Below the pieces are notes generated by a model. The model saw nothing but the letters and a program-made list of their open reading frames with translations. It did no database searches and had not been told where the DNA came from. Positions 1-8,607 of a stretch of DNA of 38,567 nucleotides are shown here, one piece after another. The stretch is from Roseomonas sp. 18066 (lineage in GTDB: Bacteria > Pseudomonadota > Alphaproteobacteria > Acetobacterales > Acetobacteraceae), in NCBI RefSeq assembly GCF_902706185.1, contig NZ_CACSJM010000047.1, positions 1-38,567 of the forward strand, given 5' to 3'. The translations under genes and the position numbers were made by a program. Within the stretch, counting starts at the first letter, position 1; each line of letters starts with the position of its first letter.

Positions 1-49
1 CATAGACCCTGAGGCCTTCCGGCAGCCGGCCGGGGGCGGCGTGTTCCAT
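1..49 (-). CDS. Second copy of the phosphatase gene, N-terminal end only (runs off the window)
   Basis: Reading leftwards from an ATG at 47-49, the first 16 codons are identical to those of the phosphatase at 165-875, and the frame runs off the left edge. If it continues as a full copy, this is a tandemly duplicated PPP-family phosphatase. If the window edge is a contig end, it may only be assembly overlap. The sequence here cannot distinguish these. Confidence 0.5.
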   Translation of the reverse strand, partial: MEHAAPGRLPEGLRVY

Positions 50-105
50 CGCGTGCCTTATGGCGGGACAGGGCTTCCAACGCGCCGCGGCGGCCGTGGT
101 TTACC
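1..105. repeat. Direct repeat, copy 1 (identical to 827-931)
   Basis: Bases 1-105 match bases 827-931 exactly, at an offset of 826 bp. The copies diverge at 106 versus 932. The repeat holds the last bases of quiC including its stop (here 101-103), the 50-bp spacer and the first 16 codons of the phosphatase gene. It begins at the first base of the window, so its true left limit is unknown. Confidence 0.95.
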
Positions 106-164
106 GGGGCCTTGCATTGGCATGGTGCCTAGCGCAGCGGAGCGGCCACGCGCAAGGCGCCGCC

Positions 165-875
165 TCACGCCGAGAGGAAACGGAGGCGCGCTTCCTCCAG
201 CACCAGGCAGGTCAGCGGCCCGCCGGCCACCGCCCCGGTGTCGATGCCGATCCGATTCGCGCGCAGCTCCGGCGCCCGGCTGGCGGTGTGGCCATGCACC
301 ACGATGGCCGGCAGCGCCCGCGGCCAGGACAGGAAAGGCTCGCGGATCCAGAGCAGATCCTGGGGTCGCTGGGCGGCGATCGGCTTGCGCGGGTCGATTC
401 CCGCATGGACGAACAGGAAATCGCCGGCCTGCCAGCTCAGCCGCAGCCCTTCCAGGAAGGCGCGGTGGTGGCCGGGCAGCACCGGATGGCCGGTGGAGGG
501 GCCGGAGGCGGCCAGGCCATAGCTGGTCAGCGTCGCGTCGCCGCCATTCCACAGCCAGATATCCTCGGCGACCGAGCCGGGCCCGTCCTGCAGCGCCGCC
601 AGCATCATCGCCTCATGGTTGCCGCGCAGGTCGATGCGCTCGGCCGCCGGCAGCGGCCCCGGGCCGCACAGCGCCTCGATCACCGCGGCGCTGTCCGGGC
701 CGCGATCGACATAGTCGCCCAGATGCACCAGGGCGCAGCGCGCCGCGGGGCGGGCCGCCCAATCCGCGGCGATGGCGGCATGCAGCGCCAGCAGCCGCCC
801 GGCGCAGCCATGCACATCGCCGATCGCATAGACCCTGAGGCCTTCCGGCAGCCGGCCGGGGGCGGCGTGTTCCAT
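165..875 (-). CDS. Metallophosphoesterase, serine/threonine protein phosphatase (PPP) family
   Basis: The 236-residue protein carries the signature motifs of the calcineurin-like PPP family in order: GDVHG near residue 20, GDYVDRG near 55, GNHE near 90, and VHGHT in the C-terminal half. These residues bind the two metal ions. Length and spacing fit small bacterial PrpA/ApaH-like phosphatases that act on phosphoproteins or dinucleotides; the substrate cannot be read from sequence. There is no signal peptide, so it is probably cytoplasmic. It lies 51 bp downstream of quiC on the same strand and may be co-transcribed, although nothing links it to aromatic catabolism. An AGG lies about 7 nt before the ATG. 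It sits inside the 826-bp repeat unit. Confidence 0.9.
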   Translation of the reverse strand: MEHAAPGRLPEGLRVYAIGDVHGCAGRLLALHAAIAADWAARPAARCALVHLGDYVDRGPDSAAVIEALCGPGPLPAAERIDLRGNHEAMMLAALQDGPGSVAEDIWLWNGGDATLTSYGLAASGPSTGHPVLPGHHRAFLEGLRLSWQAGDFLFVHAGIDPRKPIAAQRPQDLLWIREPFLSWPRALPAIVVHGHTASRAPELRANRIGIDTGAVAGGPLTCLVLEEARLRFLSA

Positions 876-931
876 CGCGTGCCTTATGGCGGGACAGGGC
901 TTCCAACGCGCCGCGGCGGCCGTGGTTTACC
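827..931. repeat. Direct repeat, copy 2 (identical to 1-105)
   Basis: This is the second copy of the 105-bp repeat. It spans the end of quiC (stop at 927-929), the intergenic spacer and the start of the intact phosphatase gene (ATG at 873-875). With copy 1 it frames an 826-bp unit containing one whole phosphatase gene. Confidence 0.95.
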
Positions 932-2804
932 CCTTCTGGCGCCGCGACTGGTAGCGCGCCTGGGCCGCCATCCGCACCCCGGCATTGGGGGCGCCGAATT
1001 GCCGGTAGCCGCCGCGCCGCTCGACGATCTCGAAGAAGAAGCGGTCGGCGAAGCTGGTGGTATAGGCATGGGTGAAGACCCCGCCCTCGGCATCCTGGTC
1101 GTGCAGCAGGTTCAGCGACCTCAGCTCGTCCAGCCGCGCCGGCTCCAGGCCGAAGCGGGCCTCCAGGTCGTCATAGTAGTTTTCCGGGATCGGCAGCAGC
1201 GGCGCGCCGCGGCCGCCGAGCTGGCGCGCCGTGGTCGCCGCATCCTCGGTCAGGAAGGCGATGTGGTGCACGCCGGCGCCGGCGACGGCCGAGACGAAGC
1301 GGCCCGTCGCCGTCTCCCGCGCCTCGGAGACGTTCAGCGGCAGGCGCAGCGCCCGGTCCGGCGTGACCATGGCCCGCGACCGCACCAGCCCGCGCGGATC
1401 CGGCAGCTCCCACAGCCCTTCCGGCTCCATGCCGAAGACCGACCGGTAGAACAGCACGAAGCCGTCCATCTGCCCCGGCGTCAGCGCCTGCGCCACATGG
1501 TCGATGGACAGCAGCCCCGGCCCGGCGGCATCGAGGCCGGGAATGAGATGAAAATCATCCTCCCAGAAGGAGCGCTCGCCCGGGCGGTTCTCCACCAGGC
1601 AGACCAGCGAGCCGTCGGGGGCGCGCAGCGACGGGATCGGCCGCTCGCCCTCGCCGCGCGGCTCGTACCAGGTGGAGCAGCGCAGCGCGTCGGCGCGGGC
1701 CAGCGTCGCCTCGGCATCGCCCACCGTCAGCGCCATGGCGCAGACCGAGGGGCCGTGCATCTCGAAATGCCCGGCGGCGGCGCTGTCCGGCTCGGCGTTC
1801 AGCACCAGGCTGACACCGCCCTGGCGATACAGCTCGACGGCCTTGGAGCGATGCTTGCCGGCCAGGCGGAAGCCCAGCGTGCCGAGGAACTGCGCCAGCT
1901 CGCCACGCACCGGCTCGTTGACGGCGAATTCCAGGAATTCGACGCCGCTGCAGGGGGAAACCGGGGGCAGGGCGGTGGCGGCGACGGTCGGCCGCGCCTC
2001 GCTCTCCACCAGGATCAGCGAGCGGAGGCCATCGCGGGCCGTCTGCCGCACCGGGGCGGCGCGGAACTCGTCGTTGAAGATTTCCAGCGACAGCGGGCCG
2101 GCATAGCCGCTGTCCAGCACGGCGCGGGTGAAGCCGGCGACGTCCAGCTGGCCCTGGCCGGGGAAGTTGCGGAAGTGGCGGCTCCAGTTCAGCACGTCCA
2201 TGTCCAGCCGCGGCGCATCCGCCAGCTGCACGAAGAAGATCTTCTCACCCGGGACCTGCGCGATTCCCGAAGGGTCGTCGTTGATCGCCAGCGTGTGGAA
2301 GCTGTCGACGATCAGGCCGAGCGCCGGATGGTCGGCCCGCTGCACCACGTCCCAGGCCTGGCGCCAGCGGTTGATGTGGCGGCCCCAGGCCAGCGCCTCG
2401 AAGCCGACGCGCAGGCCCCGCCGATGCGCCCGCTCGGCCATCTCGTGCAGGTCGGCCGCCGCCCGCGCCGGATCGTCGATCGAGGCCGGCTGCACATTGC
2501 TGCAGACCAGCACCAGGTCGGTGCCCAGGGCCTGCATCACGTCGAACTTGCGCTCGGCGCGGTCCATGTTGCGCGCCCGCTGCGGCTCGGGCATCGCCTC
2601 GAAGTCGCGGAAGGGCTGGAAGATGGGGATCGTCAGCCCGAGATCGGCCGCAAGCCGCCGGATCTCGGCCGGCGAGCCGTTGAACGTCAAAAGATCGTTC
2701 TCGAAGATCTCGACGCCGTCGAAGCCGACCGCCGCCGCCGCCTCCAGCTTGTCCGGCAAATCGCCGCTCAGGCAAACCGTGGCAATGCAGCGGGAACGAC
2801 CCAT
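927..2804 (-). CDS. quiC: 3-dehydroshikimate dehydratase (sugar isomerase-like domain plus HPPD-like domain)
   Basis: This enzyme converts 3-dehydroshikimate to protocatechuate, feeding quinate and shikimate into the beta-ketoadipate pathway. In the 625-residue protein, residues 1-275 form a xylose-isomerase-like TIM barrel. Putative metal ligands are Glu136, Asp167, Gln193 and Glu241, each two positions from the QuiC1 ligands as I remember them (134, 165, 191, 239). Residues 285-620 resemble 4-hydroxyphenylpyruvate dioxygenase and keep a His436/His514/Glu592 triad. The length matches QuiC/QsuB enzymes (about 620-635 aa). I chose the ATG at 2804 because GGAGG lies 9 nt upstream; a GTG at 2813 touches that GGAGG and is unlikely. 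It follows the Bug-type gene on the same strand. Such proteins are often mislabelled as plain HPPD. Confidence 0.93.
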   Translation of the reverse strand: MGRSRCIATVCLSGDLPDKLEAAAAVGFDGVEIFENDLLTFNGSPAEIRRLAADLGLTIPIFQPFRDFEAMPEPQRARNMDRAERKFDVMQALGTDLVLVCSNVQPASIDDPARAAADLHEMAERAHRRGLRVGFEALAWGRHINRWRQAWDVVQRADHPALGLIVDSFHTLAINDDPSGIAQVPGEKIFFVQLADAPRLDMDVLNWSRHFRNFPGQGQLDVAGFTRAVLDSGYAGPLSLEIFNDEFRAAPVRQTARDGLRSLILVESEARPTVAATALPPVSPCSGVEFLEFAVNEPVRGELAQFLGTLGFRLAGKHRSKAVELYRQGGVSLVLNAEPDSAAAGHFEMHGPSVCAMALTVGDAEATLARADALRCSTWYEPRGEGERPIPSLRAPDGSLVCLVENRPGERSFWEDDFHLIPGLDAAGPGLLSIDHVAQALTPGQMDGFVLFYRSVFGMEPEGLWELPDPRGLVRSRAMVTPDRALRLPLNVSEARETATGRFVSAVAGAGVHHIAFLTEDAATTARQLGGRGAPLLPIPENYYDDLEARFGLEPARLDELRSLNLLHDQDAEGGVFTHAYTTSFADRFFFEIVERRGGYRQFGAPNAGVRMAAQARYQSRRQKG

Positions 2805-2830
2805 CGACGACACCCTCCAAAAGCAAGGCC

Positions 2831-2860
2831 GGGGAGAAGCATCCCCCCGGGCCCCCTTCT
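2831..2860 (+). repeat. Degenerate member of the G-rich hairpin family
   Basis: GGGGA and TCCCC (2831-2835 and 2842-2846) can pair around a 6-nt loop. A C-rich stretch and a T-rich run (TTCTATTTC) follow, the same layout as the AATGAATT hairpins at 6460 and 34268. It lies between two minus-strand genes but is oriented to the right, so it is probably a remnant rather than a working terminator. Confidence 0.4.
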
Positions 2861-2864
2861 ATTT

Positions 2865-3863
2865 CTATTCCAGGGTGATGCCGCGGGAGCGGATCACCTC
2901 GCCCCATTTGGCGCTCTCGGCCGTCAGATAGGCCGGCCAGGCGGCGGTGGCGCCGAATTCCGGGAAGATGGAATTCTGCTTCAGCCGCTCCGTCACCTCA
3001 GGCGCCTTCATCGTCGCCTCGGTGGCGGCCGACAGCCGCGCGATCACCTCGGCCGGCGTGCCGGTCGGCGCCAGGATGGCGAATTCGGAGGCGCATTCAT
3101 AGCCGGGCAGGCCCGCCTCGGCGATGGTCGGCACCTCGGGCACCAGCGGATTGCGCGTGCGGCTGGAGACGCCCAGCACCGTCACCTGCTTGGCGGCGAT
3201 CAGCGGCAGCGCGGTCACCGCATCGACGAAGGCCATCTCCACCTCGCCGGCGATCAGCGCCTGCACCGCCGGCGCGCCGCCGCGATAGCTGATGTTCTGC
3301 ACCTCGATGCCGGTCTCGCGCAGGAACAGCTCGGTCGCCAGATGCGCCGACGACCCGGCGCCCGACGAGGCATAGCTCATCTTGCCCGGCCGCGATTTGG
3401 CCAGCGCCACGAAGCCCGGGATGTCCTTCACGCCGAGATTGTTGTTGATGCAGAGGAAGATCGGCGTCGTCGCGACCTTGCCGATGCCGGCAAAACCCTT
3501 CTCGTCGTCATAGCCGCGGTTGGGGAACAGGTGCCGCGCCATGGCGAAGGTGCTGTTGACGCCGAGCAGCAGCGTGTAGCCATCGGCCCGCGCCCGCGAC
3601 ACCGAGGCATGGCCGATGGTGCCGCTGGCGCCGGGGCGGTTTTCCACCACCACCTGCTGGCCGAGCTCCTTCGACAGTTGCTGCGCCAGGACGCGCGCCA
3701 CGAAGTCGGTGGAGCCGCCGGGCGCCCAGGCGACGACCAGGGTGATGGGACGGGTGGGGAAGCTCCCCTGGGCATGGGCGGCGCGCGACAGCGCGCTGCC
3801 GGTGGCGACCAGGCCGAGCGAGGCAGCCAGGCCCTGCGTCAGGCCACGACGGGTGAAGGTCAT
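2865..3863 (-). CDS. Bug-family tripartite tricarboxylate transporter substrate-binding protein
   Basis: This is a periplasmic solute-binding protein of the Bug/TctC type, 332 residues. The N-terminus (MTFTRRGLTQ, then a hydrophobic stretch ending in AHAQG) is a Tat-like export signal. The family motif PTRPITLVVAWAPGG follows directly, then the usual ENRPGASG and GYTLLLG segments. I start it at the ATG at 3863 because GGAGG lies just upstream in GGAGGAAACA; a longer frame reaches back to 3932. It is the first gene of the minus-strand group leading into quiC, so a carboxylic acid such as quinate, shikimate or protocatechuate is a reasonable ligand, but that is inference. No TctA/TctB membrane subunits are present, which is common for orphan Bug proteins. 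Confidence 0.92.
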   Translation of the reverse strand: MTFTRRGLTQGLAASLGLVATGSALSRAAHAQGSFPTRPITLVVAWAPGGSTDFVARVLAQQLSKELGQQVVVENRPGASGTIGHASVSRARADGYTLLLGVNSTFAMARHLFPNRGYDDEKGFAGIGKVATTPIFLCINNNLGVKDIPGFVALAKSRPGKMSYASSGAGSSAHLATELFLRETGIEVQNISYRGGAPAVQALIAGEVEMAFVDAVTALPLIAAKQVTVLGVSSRTRNPLVPEVPTIAEAGLPGYECASEFAILAPTGTPAEVIARLSAATEATMKAPEVTERLKQNSIFPEFGATAAWPAYLTAESAKWGEVIRSRGITLE

Positions 3864-3905
3864 TGTTTCCTCCGGTGCTTTGGCACTTGCTTGGACGAAT
3901 TGCTG

Positions 3906-3933
3906 TTGAAGCGTACGTACCAGATAGTACATT
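3906..3933 (+). promoter_or_regulatory. Candidate promoter and operator between the Bug-type and dehydrogenase genes
   Basis: TTGAAG (3906-3911) and TACATT (3928-3933), 16 nt apart, resemble a sigma-70 promoter for the gene at 3990. The spacer contains GTACGTAC and a second GTAC separated by six bases, an inverted repeat that could be an operator for one of the local regulators. Everything here comes from sequence pattern only. Confidence 0.35.
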
Positions 3934-3989
3934 AGCCCCGCAAGCCCAAAGCCGGCCGCAGCCGGGGCTGGGAAAACGAGGAAACCAGC

Positions 3990-4883
3990 ATGATCGCGCA
4001 GCCTGTTCCCGCCAATGATTCAACGCCGCTGGCCGCGCTGCCGCCGGCTTTCCTGGTCGGGCTGATCGGCAGCGGCATCCAGGCCTCGCGCTCGCCGGCG
4101 CTGCATGAGCGGGAGGGCGCGGCGCAGGGCCTGCGCTACCTCTACCGCCTGTTCGATCTCGAAGTGCTGAAGCGCGGGCCCGAGGCGCTGCCCGAATTGC
4201 TCGCCATGGCCGAGGCGCTGGGCTTCGCCGGCCTCAACGTGACGCATCCCTGCAAGCAGGCCGTGCTGCCGCTGCTGCACGAGGTTTCCGACGATGCCCG
4301 GGCGCTGGGCGCGGTCAATACCGTGGTGCTGAAGGATGGCCGCCGTATCGGCCACAACACCGACCATTCCGGCTTCGCCGAGGGTTTTCGACGTGGCCTG
4401 CCGGACGCGGCCATGGGCGAGGTGGTGCAGCTGGGCGCCGGCGGGGCGGGGGCGGCCGTCGCCCATGCCGCCATGACGCTGGGCACCGGGCGGCTGACCC
4501 TGCTGGACATGGACCCGGCCCGGGCCGAGCATCTGGCCGCGGCGCTGTGCGCGCGCTTCGGCGCCGGCCGCGCCGTGGCCTCGACCGATATCGACGCCGC
4601 CATGGCCCGCGCCGACGGGCTGATCCACGCGACGCCGACCGGCATGGCGAAATATCCCGGCCTGCCGCTGCCGGCGGCGTTGCTGCGCCCCGCGCTCTGG
4701 GTCGCCGAGGTGGTCTATGTGCCGCTGGAGACCGCCCTGCTGCGCGAGGCCCGCGCCCGCGGCTGCCGCACCGTCGATGGCGGCGGCATGGCGGTGTTCC
4801 AGGCGGTCGGCGCCTTTCGCCTGTTCACCGGGCGGGAGCCGGATGCGTCGCGCATGCTGGCGCATTTTCACGGGATGGTGTGA
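3990..4883 (+). CDS. aroE: Quinate/shikimate dehydrogenase (shikimate dehydrogenase family)
   Basis: The 297-residue protein has the AroE fold. The substrate-binding SRSP motif is at 34-37. NVTHPCKQ contains catalytic Lys89, and the NTD motif contains Asp125. The nucleotide-binding loop GAGGAG is at 149-154. An acidic LLDMD follows the second strand (171-175) where NADP-dependent AroE proteins carry an NRT/R motif, so NAD is the likely cofactor. That fits the catabolic quinate/shikimate dehydrogenases (QsuD type) rather than biosynthetic AroE. It diverges from the Bug-type gene and quiC, consistent with oxidation of quinate or shikimate to the quiC substrate. The symbol aroE is the family name; qsuD would describe the inferred role. 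Confidence 0.88.
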   Translation: MIAQPVPANDSTPLAALPPAFLVGLIGSGIQASRSPALHEREGAAQGLRYLYRLFDLEVLKRGPEALPELLAMAEALGFAGLNVTHPCKQAVLPLLHEVSDDARALGAVNTVVLKDGRRIGHNTDHSGFAEGFRRGLPDAAMGEVVQLGAGGAGAAVAHAAMTLGTGRLTLLDMDPARAEHLAAALCARFGAGRAVASTDIDAAMARADGLIHATPTGMAKYPGLPLPAALLRPALWVAEVVYVPLETALLREARARGCRTVDGGGMAVFQAVGAFRLFTGREPDASRMLAHFHGMV

Positions 4884-4931
4884 AGGTCTTCAGGGTTTCC
4901 TAACGGGTCCCGTGGCACGCAGGGGGTGGAG

Positions 4932-4953
4932 GGGGCCGGCAGAAACCGGCCCC
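4932..4953 (+). terminator. Hairpin downstream of the dehydrogenase gene
   Basis: GGGGCCGG and CCGGCCCC form an 8-bp stem around a 6-nt loop, 48 bp after the stop at 4883. A smaller AAGCG/CGCTT hairpin followed by CTTTCC lies just beyond. There is no real U-tract, so termination here would be weak or Rho-assisted. Confidence 0.4.
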
Positions 4954-5027
4954 GCCAAGCGCCTTCGCTTCTTTCCACCTTGCTAAAGGCATCGCTGGAA
5001 GCCTCCCCACCGGGTTGAGAGGTTCCC

Positions 5028-5723
5028 ATGCTTCCCGTCTCCGCCGTTTCCAGCCAGCAGGGGCTGGCCGAATTCTGGGCGCAGCTGCGCGCCCGGGCCG
5101 AGCAATCAGCCCAGACCGCCGGCAACACCACCACCGACAGCACCGCCGACCCGCCCAGCACGGCGCCCGGCACCGTGGTGGCGCCCGGCGTCGCCAGCCC
5201 GGAAGGCTCCACCCGCTACAGCGACGCCACCGAGGCGCTGCTGGTCGCGCTGCAGAGCGAGCCACCGTCGCCACCCGCGGGCCCGCCCCCCGGACCGCCG
5301 CCGGGACCACCGCCGGGATCACCGCCGGCCGCCGCCAGCGATGACGAGGAGGACACCGGCGCCATCGCCGCGCTGAAGGCCCTGCTGGAATCGCTGCAGG
5401 CCCAGGCCGACGAGGAAGCCGCGGCGGAGGCCGCCGAGGAGGAGGACAGCATCCGCGAGGCCGGCGGCAGCACGCTGCAGGCTGCCCGCGACAGCAACGC
5501 CACCCCGCCGGAGGCCAATCCGATCGGCCAGGTGCAGGGGCTGCTGCAGAGCATCGTCGGCCAGCTGCAGGCCGACCGCGCCAGCAACCCGGAGCCCGCG
5601 TCAGCGCGGCAGGAGGACCCCGACCGCGGCTTCCGCCAGCGCGAACTCGCCGAGGCCGCCCGCGCCTATGCCGCGCAGCGCGAGGATGGGCCGCGCAGCG
5701 AATCGGCCTCGATCTTCGCCTGA
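5028..5723 (+). CDS. Hypothetical Ala/Pro/Glu-rich protein with PPG repeats
   Basis: I do not recognise this family. The 231 residues have no signal peptide or membrane segment. Residues 80-105 hold a proline-glycine run of repeated PPG units. An acidic, alanine-rich segment follows (about 105-150) and could be a coiled coil, and Gln- and Arg-rich stretches lie towards the C-terminus. Low complexity suggests a mostly disordered protein. A GAGAGG lies 6 nt before the ATG. It converges with the TetR gene, with only 7 bp between stop codons. Codon third positions are strongly GC, as in neighbouring real genes, so I think it is coding. Confidence 0.65.
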   Translation: MLPVSAVSSQQGLAEFWAQLRARAEQSAQTAGNTTTDSTADPPSTAPGTVVAPGVASPEGSTRYSDATEALLVALQSEPPSPPAGPPPGPPPGPPPGSPPAAASDDEEDTGAIAALKALLESLQAQADEEAAAEAAEEEDSIREAGGSTLQAARDSNATPPEANPIGQVQGLLQSIVGQLQADRASNPEPASARQEDPDRGFRQRELAEAARAYAAQREDGPRSESASIFA

Positions 5724-5730
5724 GGGCGGT

Positions 5731-6369
5731 TCAGGCGCTGACGTAGCGCAGCACCGCCTCGGCGATCATCTGTCGCTGGCTGGCGGTGCGCTCGGGGGCA
5801 GAGAGGTCGACCCCGAAGATGGCGCCCAGCGTGTGCCGGTTGGCGACGCGGTGGAAGCAGCTGCCATTGACCAGAATATGCAGGTCCAGCGGGTCGATGC
5901 CGGGGCGGAACAGGCCGGCCGCCTCGCCGCGCGCCAGCAGGCCGCGCAGCAGGCCGATCACCGCGTCGTTGCGGCCGCGCAGCGTCGGCGAATGCGCGAT
6001 ATGCGCCGCCGCATGGATATTCTCGACCGAGACCAGGCGGACGAATTCCGGATGCTCGGCATGATAGTCGAAGGTGGTCTCCACCAGGCGGCGCAGCGCC
6101 TCGTCGGGGGCCAGGTCGTCCAGGCGCAGCCCGGCCTCGGCGGCGCGGATGCCGCCATACATCTCCTCCAGCACGGCGGCGAAGAGCTGCTCCTTGCTGC
6201 CGAAGTAGTAGTAGATCATCCGCTTGGTGGTCTGCGTCCGTGCGGCGATCTCGTCGACGCGGCCGCCGGAAAGGCCCTTCTCGGAGAACTCGGCGATGGC
6301 GGCATCGAGGATGCCGCGCCGCGTCAGTTCCGCATCGCGCGGCCGCGGCGCTGGTTTCGCCATCTCCAT
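5731..6369 (-). CDS. TetR/AcrR family transcriptional regulator
   Basis: The 212-residue protein has an N-terminal TetR helix-turn-helix, residues about 15-62, with the typical stretch ILDAAIAEFSEKG followed by TKRMIYYYFGSKEQLFAAV. The C-terminal half is a helical ligand-binding domain. I start it at the ATG at 6369 because GGGGAGG lies about 10 nt upstream; the frame is open to 6501 but with no better start. The pcaIJF genes are upstream on the same strand, separated by the repeat element at 6460-6714, so it probably has its own promoter. Control of the neighbouring aromatic genes is plausible but unproven. Confidence 0.88.
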   Translation of the reverse strand: MEMAKPAPRPRDAELTRRGILDAAIAEFSEKGLSGGRVDEIAARTQTTKRMIYYYFGSKEQLFAAVLEEMYGGIRAAEAGLRLDDLAPDEALRRLVETTFDYHAEHPEFVRLVSVENIHAAAHIAHSPTLRGRNDAVIGLLRGLLARGEAAGLFRPGIDPLDLHILVNGSCFHRVANRHTLGAIFGVDLSAPERTASQRQMIAEAVLRYVSA

Positions 6370-6459
6370 CGCCTGGTGACCTCCCCGTGAACTATCCGGT
6401 CCGGCCATAGCATGGGTTGCCGAGGGAAGGGAAAGGAAGGGCAGGGCAAGGTGGGAAGA

Positions 6460-6511
6460 CCGGGGGGAAGAATGAATTCTTCCCCCCGGACCCCTCATCA
6501 TTCTTTTCTTT
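6460..6511 (+). terminator. Left hairpin of element copy A
   Basis: A 14-bp perfect stem, CCGGGGGGAAGAAT pairing with its complement, spans 6460-6489 around a GA centre. ACCCC and a T-rich run (TTCTTTTCTTTC) follow. It has the form of a Rho-independent terminator reading rightwards, although no plus-strand gene lies immediately upstream. Confidence 0.6.
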
Positions 6512-6661
6512 CACCGGCCGTGGGAAGACCAGCGCTCGCCGGAGGCGGCACCAGGGCATCACCGTGGGACGCCATTTTTACAATGGCGCAGCCTCGCAGG
6601 TCGCGCTGTCGCCGGGCCGTTTCACGTCCTGTCGCCACGTGGAGGCGGCAGCAATTCCAGA

Positions 6662-6696
6662 AAGAAGAAGGGGTCCAGGGGAATTCATTCCCCTGG
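6662..6696 (-). terminator. Terminator of pcaIJF (right hairpin of element copy A)
   Basis: CCAGGGGAAT (6675-6684) pairs with ATTCCCCTGG (6687-6696) around two bases. Read leftwards it is followed by ACCCC and TTCTTCTTTC. It starts 19 bp beyond the pcaF stop codon and fits a Rho-independent terminator for the pca operon. Confidence 0.75.
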
Positions 6697-6714
6697 CCTG
6701 CCTCTGTCTTCTCT

Positions 6715-7922
<1,208 letters not shown>

Positions 7923-7923
<1 letters not shown>

Positions 7924-8594
7924 CAGGCGGTCTCTCCAGGCTTGGCCATCTGCAGCGGCGCGTCGGTGCGCGCCTGCAGGTTCTCGAAGCTCAGGCCGGG
8001 CGCCATTTCCACCACCGCGAAGCCCTGCGCGGTGACGTCGAGCACGGCCAGGTTGGTGTAGATGCGGCGCACCGCGCGCATCGCGGTCAGCGGATAACCG
8101 CATTTCTTCACCAGGCGGGGGGCGCCCTCCTTGGTGGTGTGCTCCATCACCACCCAGAGCCGCTTGGCCCCGGCGGCCAGGTCCATGGCGCCGCCGACCG
8201 CCGGCGCCGTGTCATTGGCCGAGGTCGCCCAATTGGCGATGTCGCCATTCTCGGCCACCTCGAAGGCGCCGAGCACGCACAGGTCCAGATGCCCGCCGCG
8301 GATCATGGCGAAGCTGTCGGCATGGTGCACATAGGCGCCGCCGCGCAGCAGGGTGACCTGCTGCTTGCCGGCATTGATCAGATAGGGGTCGGCATCCTCC
8401 GGCGCCGGCGCCGGGCCCATGCCGAGCACGCCATTCTCGGAATGGAACACCACCTCGCGGCTCGAGGGGACATAGTCGGCGACCATGGTCGGGATGCCGA
8501 TGCCGAGGTTGACGTACCAGCCCTCCGGAATGTCCTGCGCCACGCGGCGGGCCATGTCCTTGCGGGAGAGGGGGGCGAACTGGGTGTCGCTCAT
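7923..8594 (-). CDS. pcaJ: 3-oxoadipate CoA-transferase, beta subunit
   Basis: This is the beta subunit of the enzyme that moves CoA from succinyl-CoA to beta-ketoadipate. The 223-residue protein carries the class I CoA-transferase SENG motif with catalytic Glu53. The glycine-rich [15 protein letters not shown] segment is typical of subunit B. It lies 13 bp downstream of pcaI and overlaps pcaF by one base, so pcaI-pcaJ-pcaF form one operon. Subunit B proteins of acetoacetate CoA-transferase look similar; the pcaF context favours the aromatic role. Confidence 0.94.
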
Positions 8595-8607
8595 GATTCT
8601 CGTCTCC

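Larger units (their letters stand above)
6460..6714. repeat. Dispersed intergenic element, copy A (core flanked by inward-facing hairpins)
   Basis: This is the 345-bp gap between the TetR and pcaF genes. A right-pointing hairpin (6460-6489) and a left-pointing one (6675-6696) enclose a core that recurs at 34268-34515. Shared blocks include ACCAGGGCATCAC, GGGACGCCAT, TCGCAGGTCGCGCTG and GGGCCGTTTCACGTCC. The similarity runs through CTGTCTTCTCTT right up to the pcaF stop codon. No transposase gene lies inside. It is probably a non-autonomous or structural repeat. Confidence 0.85.

Noticed and set aside
60..3935. A 1291-codon open frame on the plus strand
   Set aside because: It runs antisense to the phosphatase, quiC and Bug-type genes, which have clear family motifs and ribosome binding sites. 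Its translation is Arg/Gly/Gln-rich with no recognisable domain, as expected for a shadow frame in GC-rich DNA.
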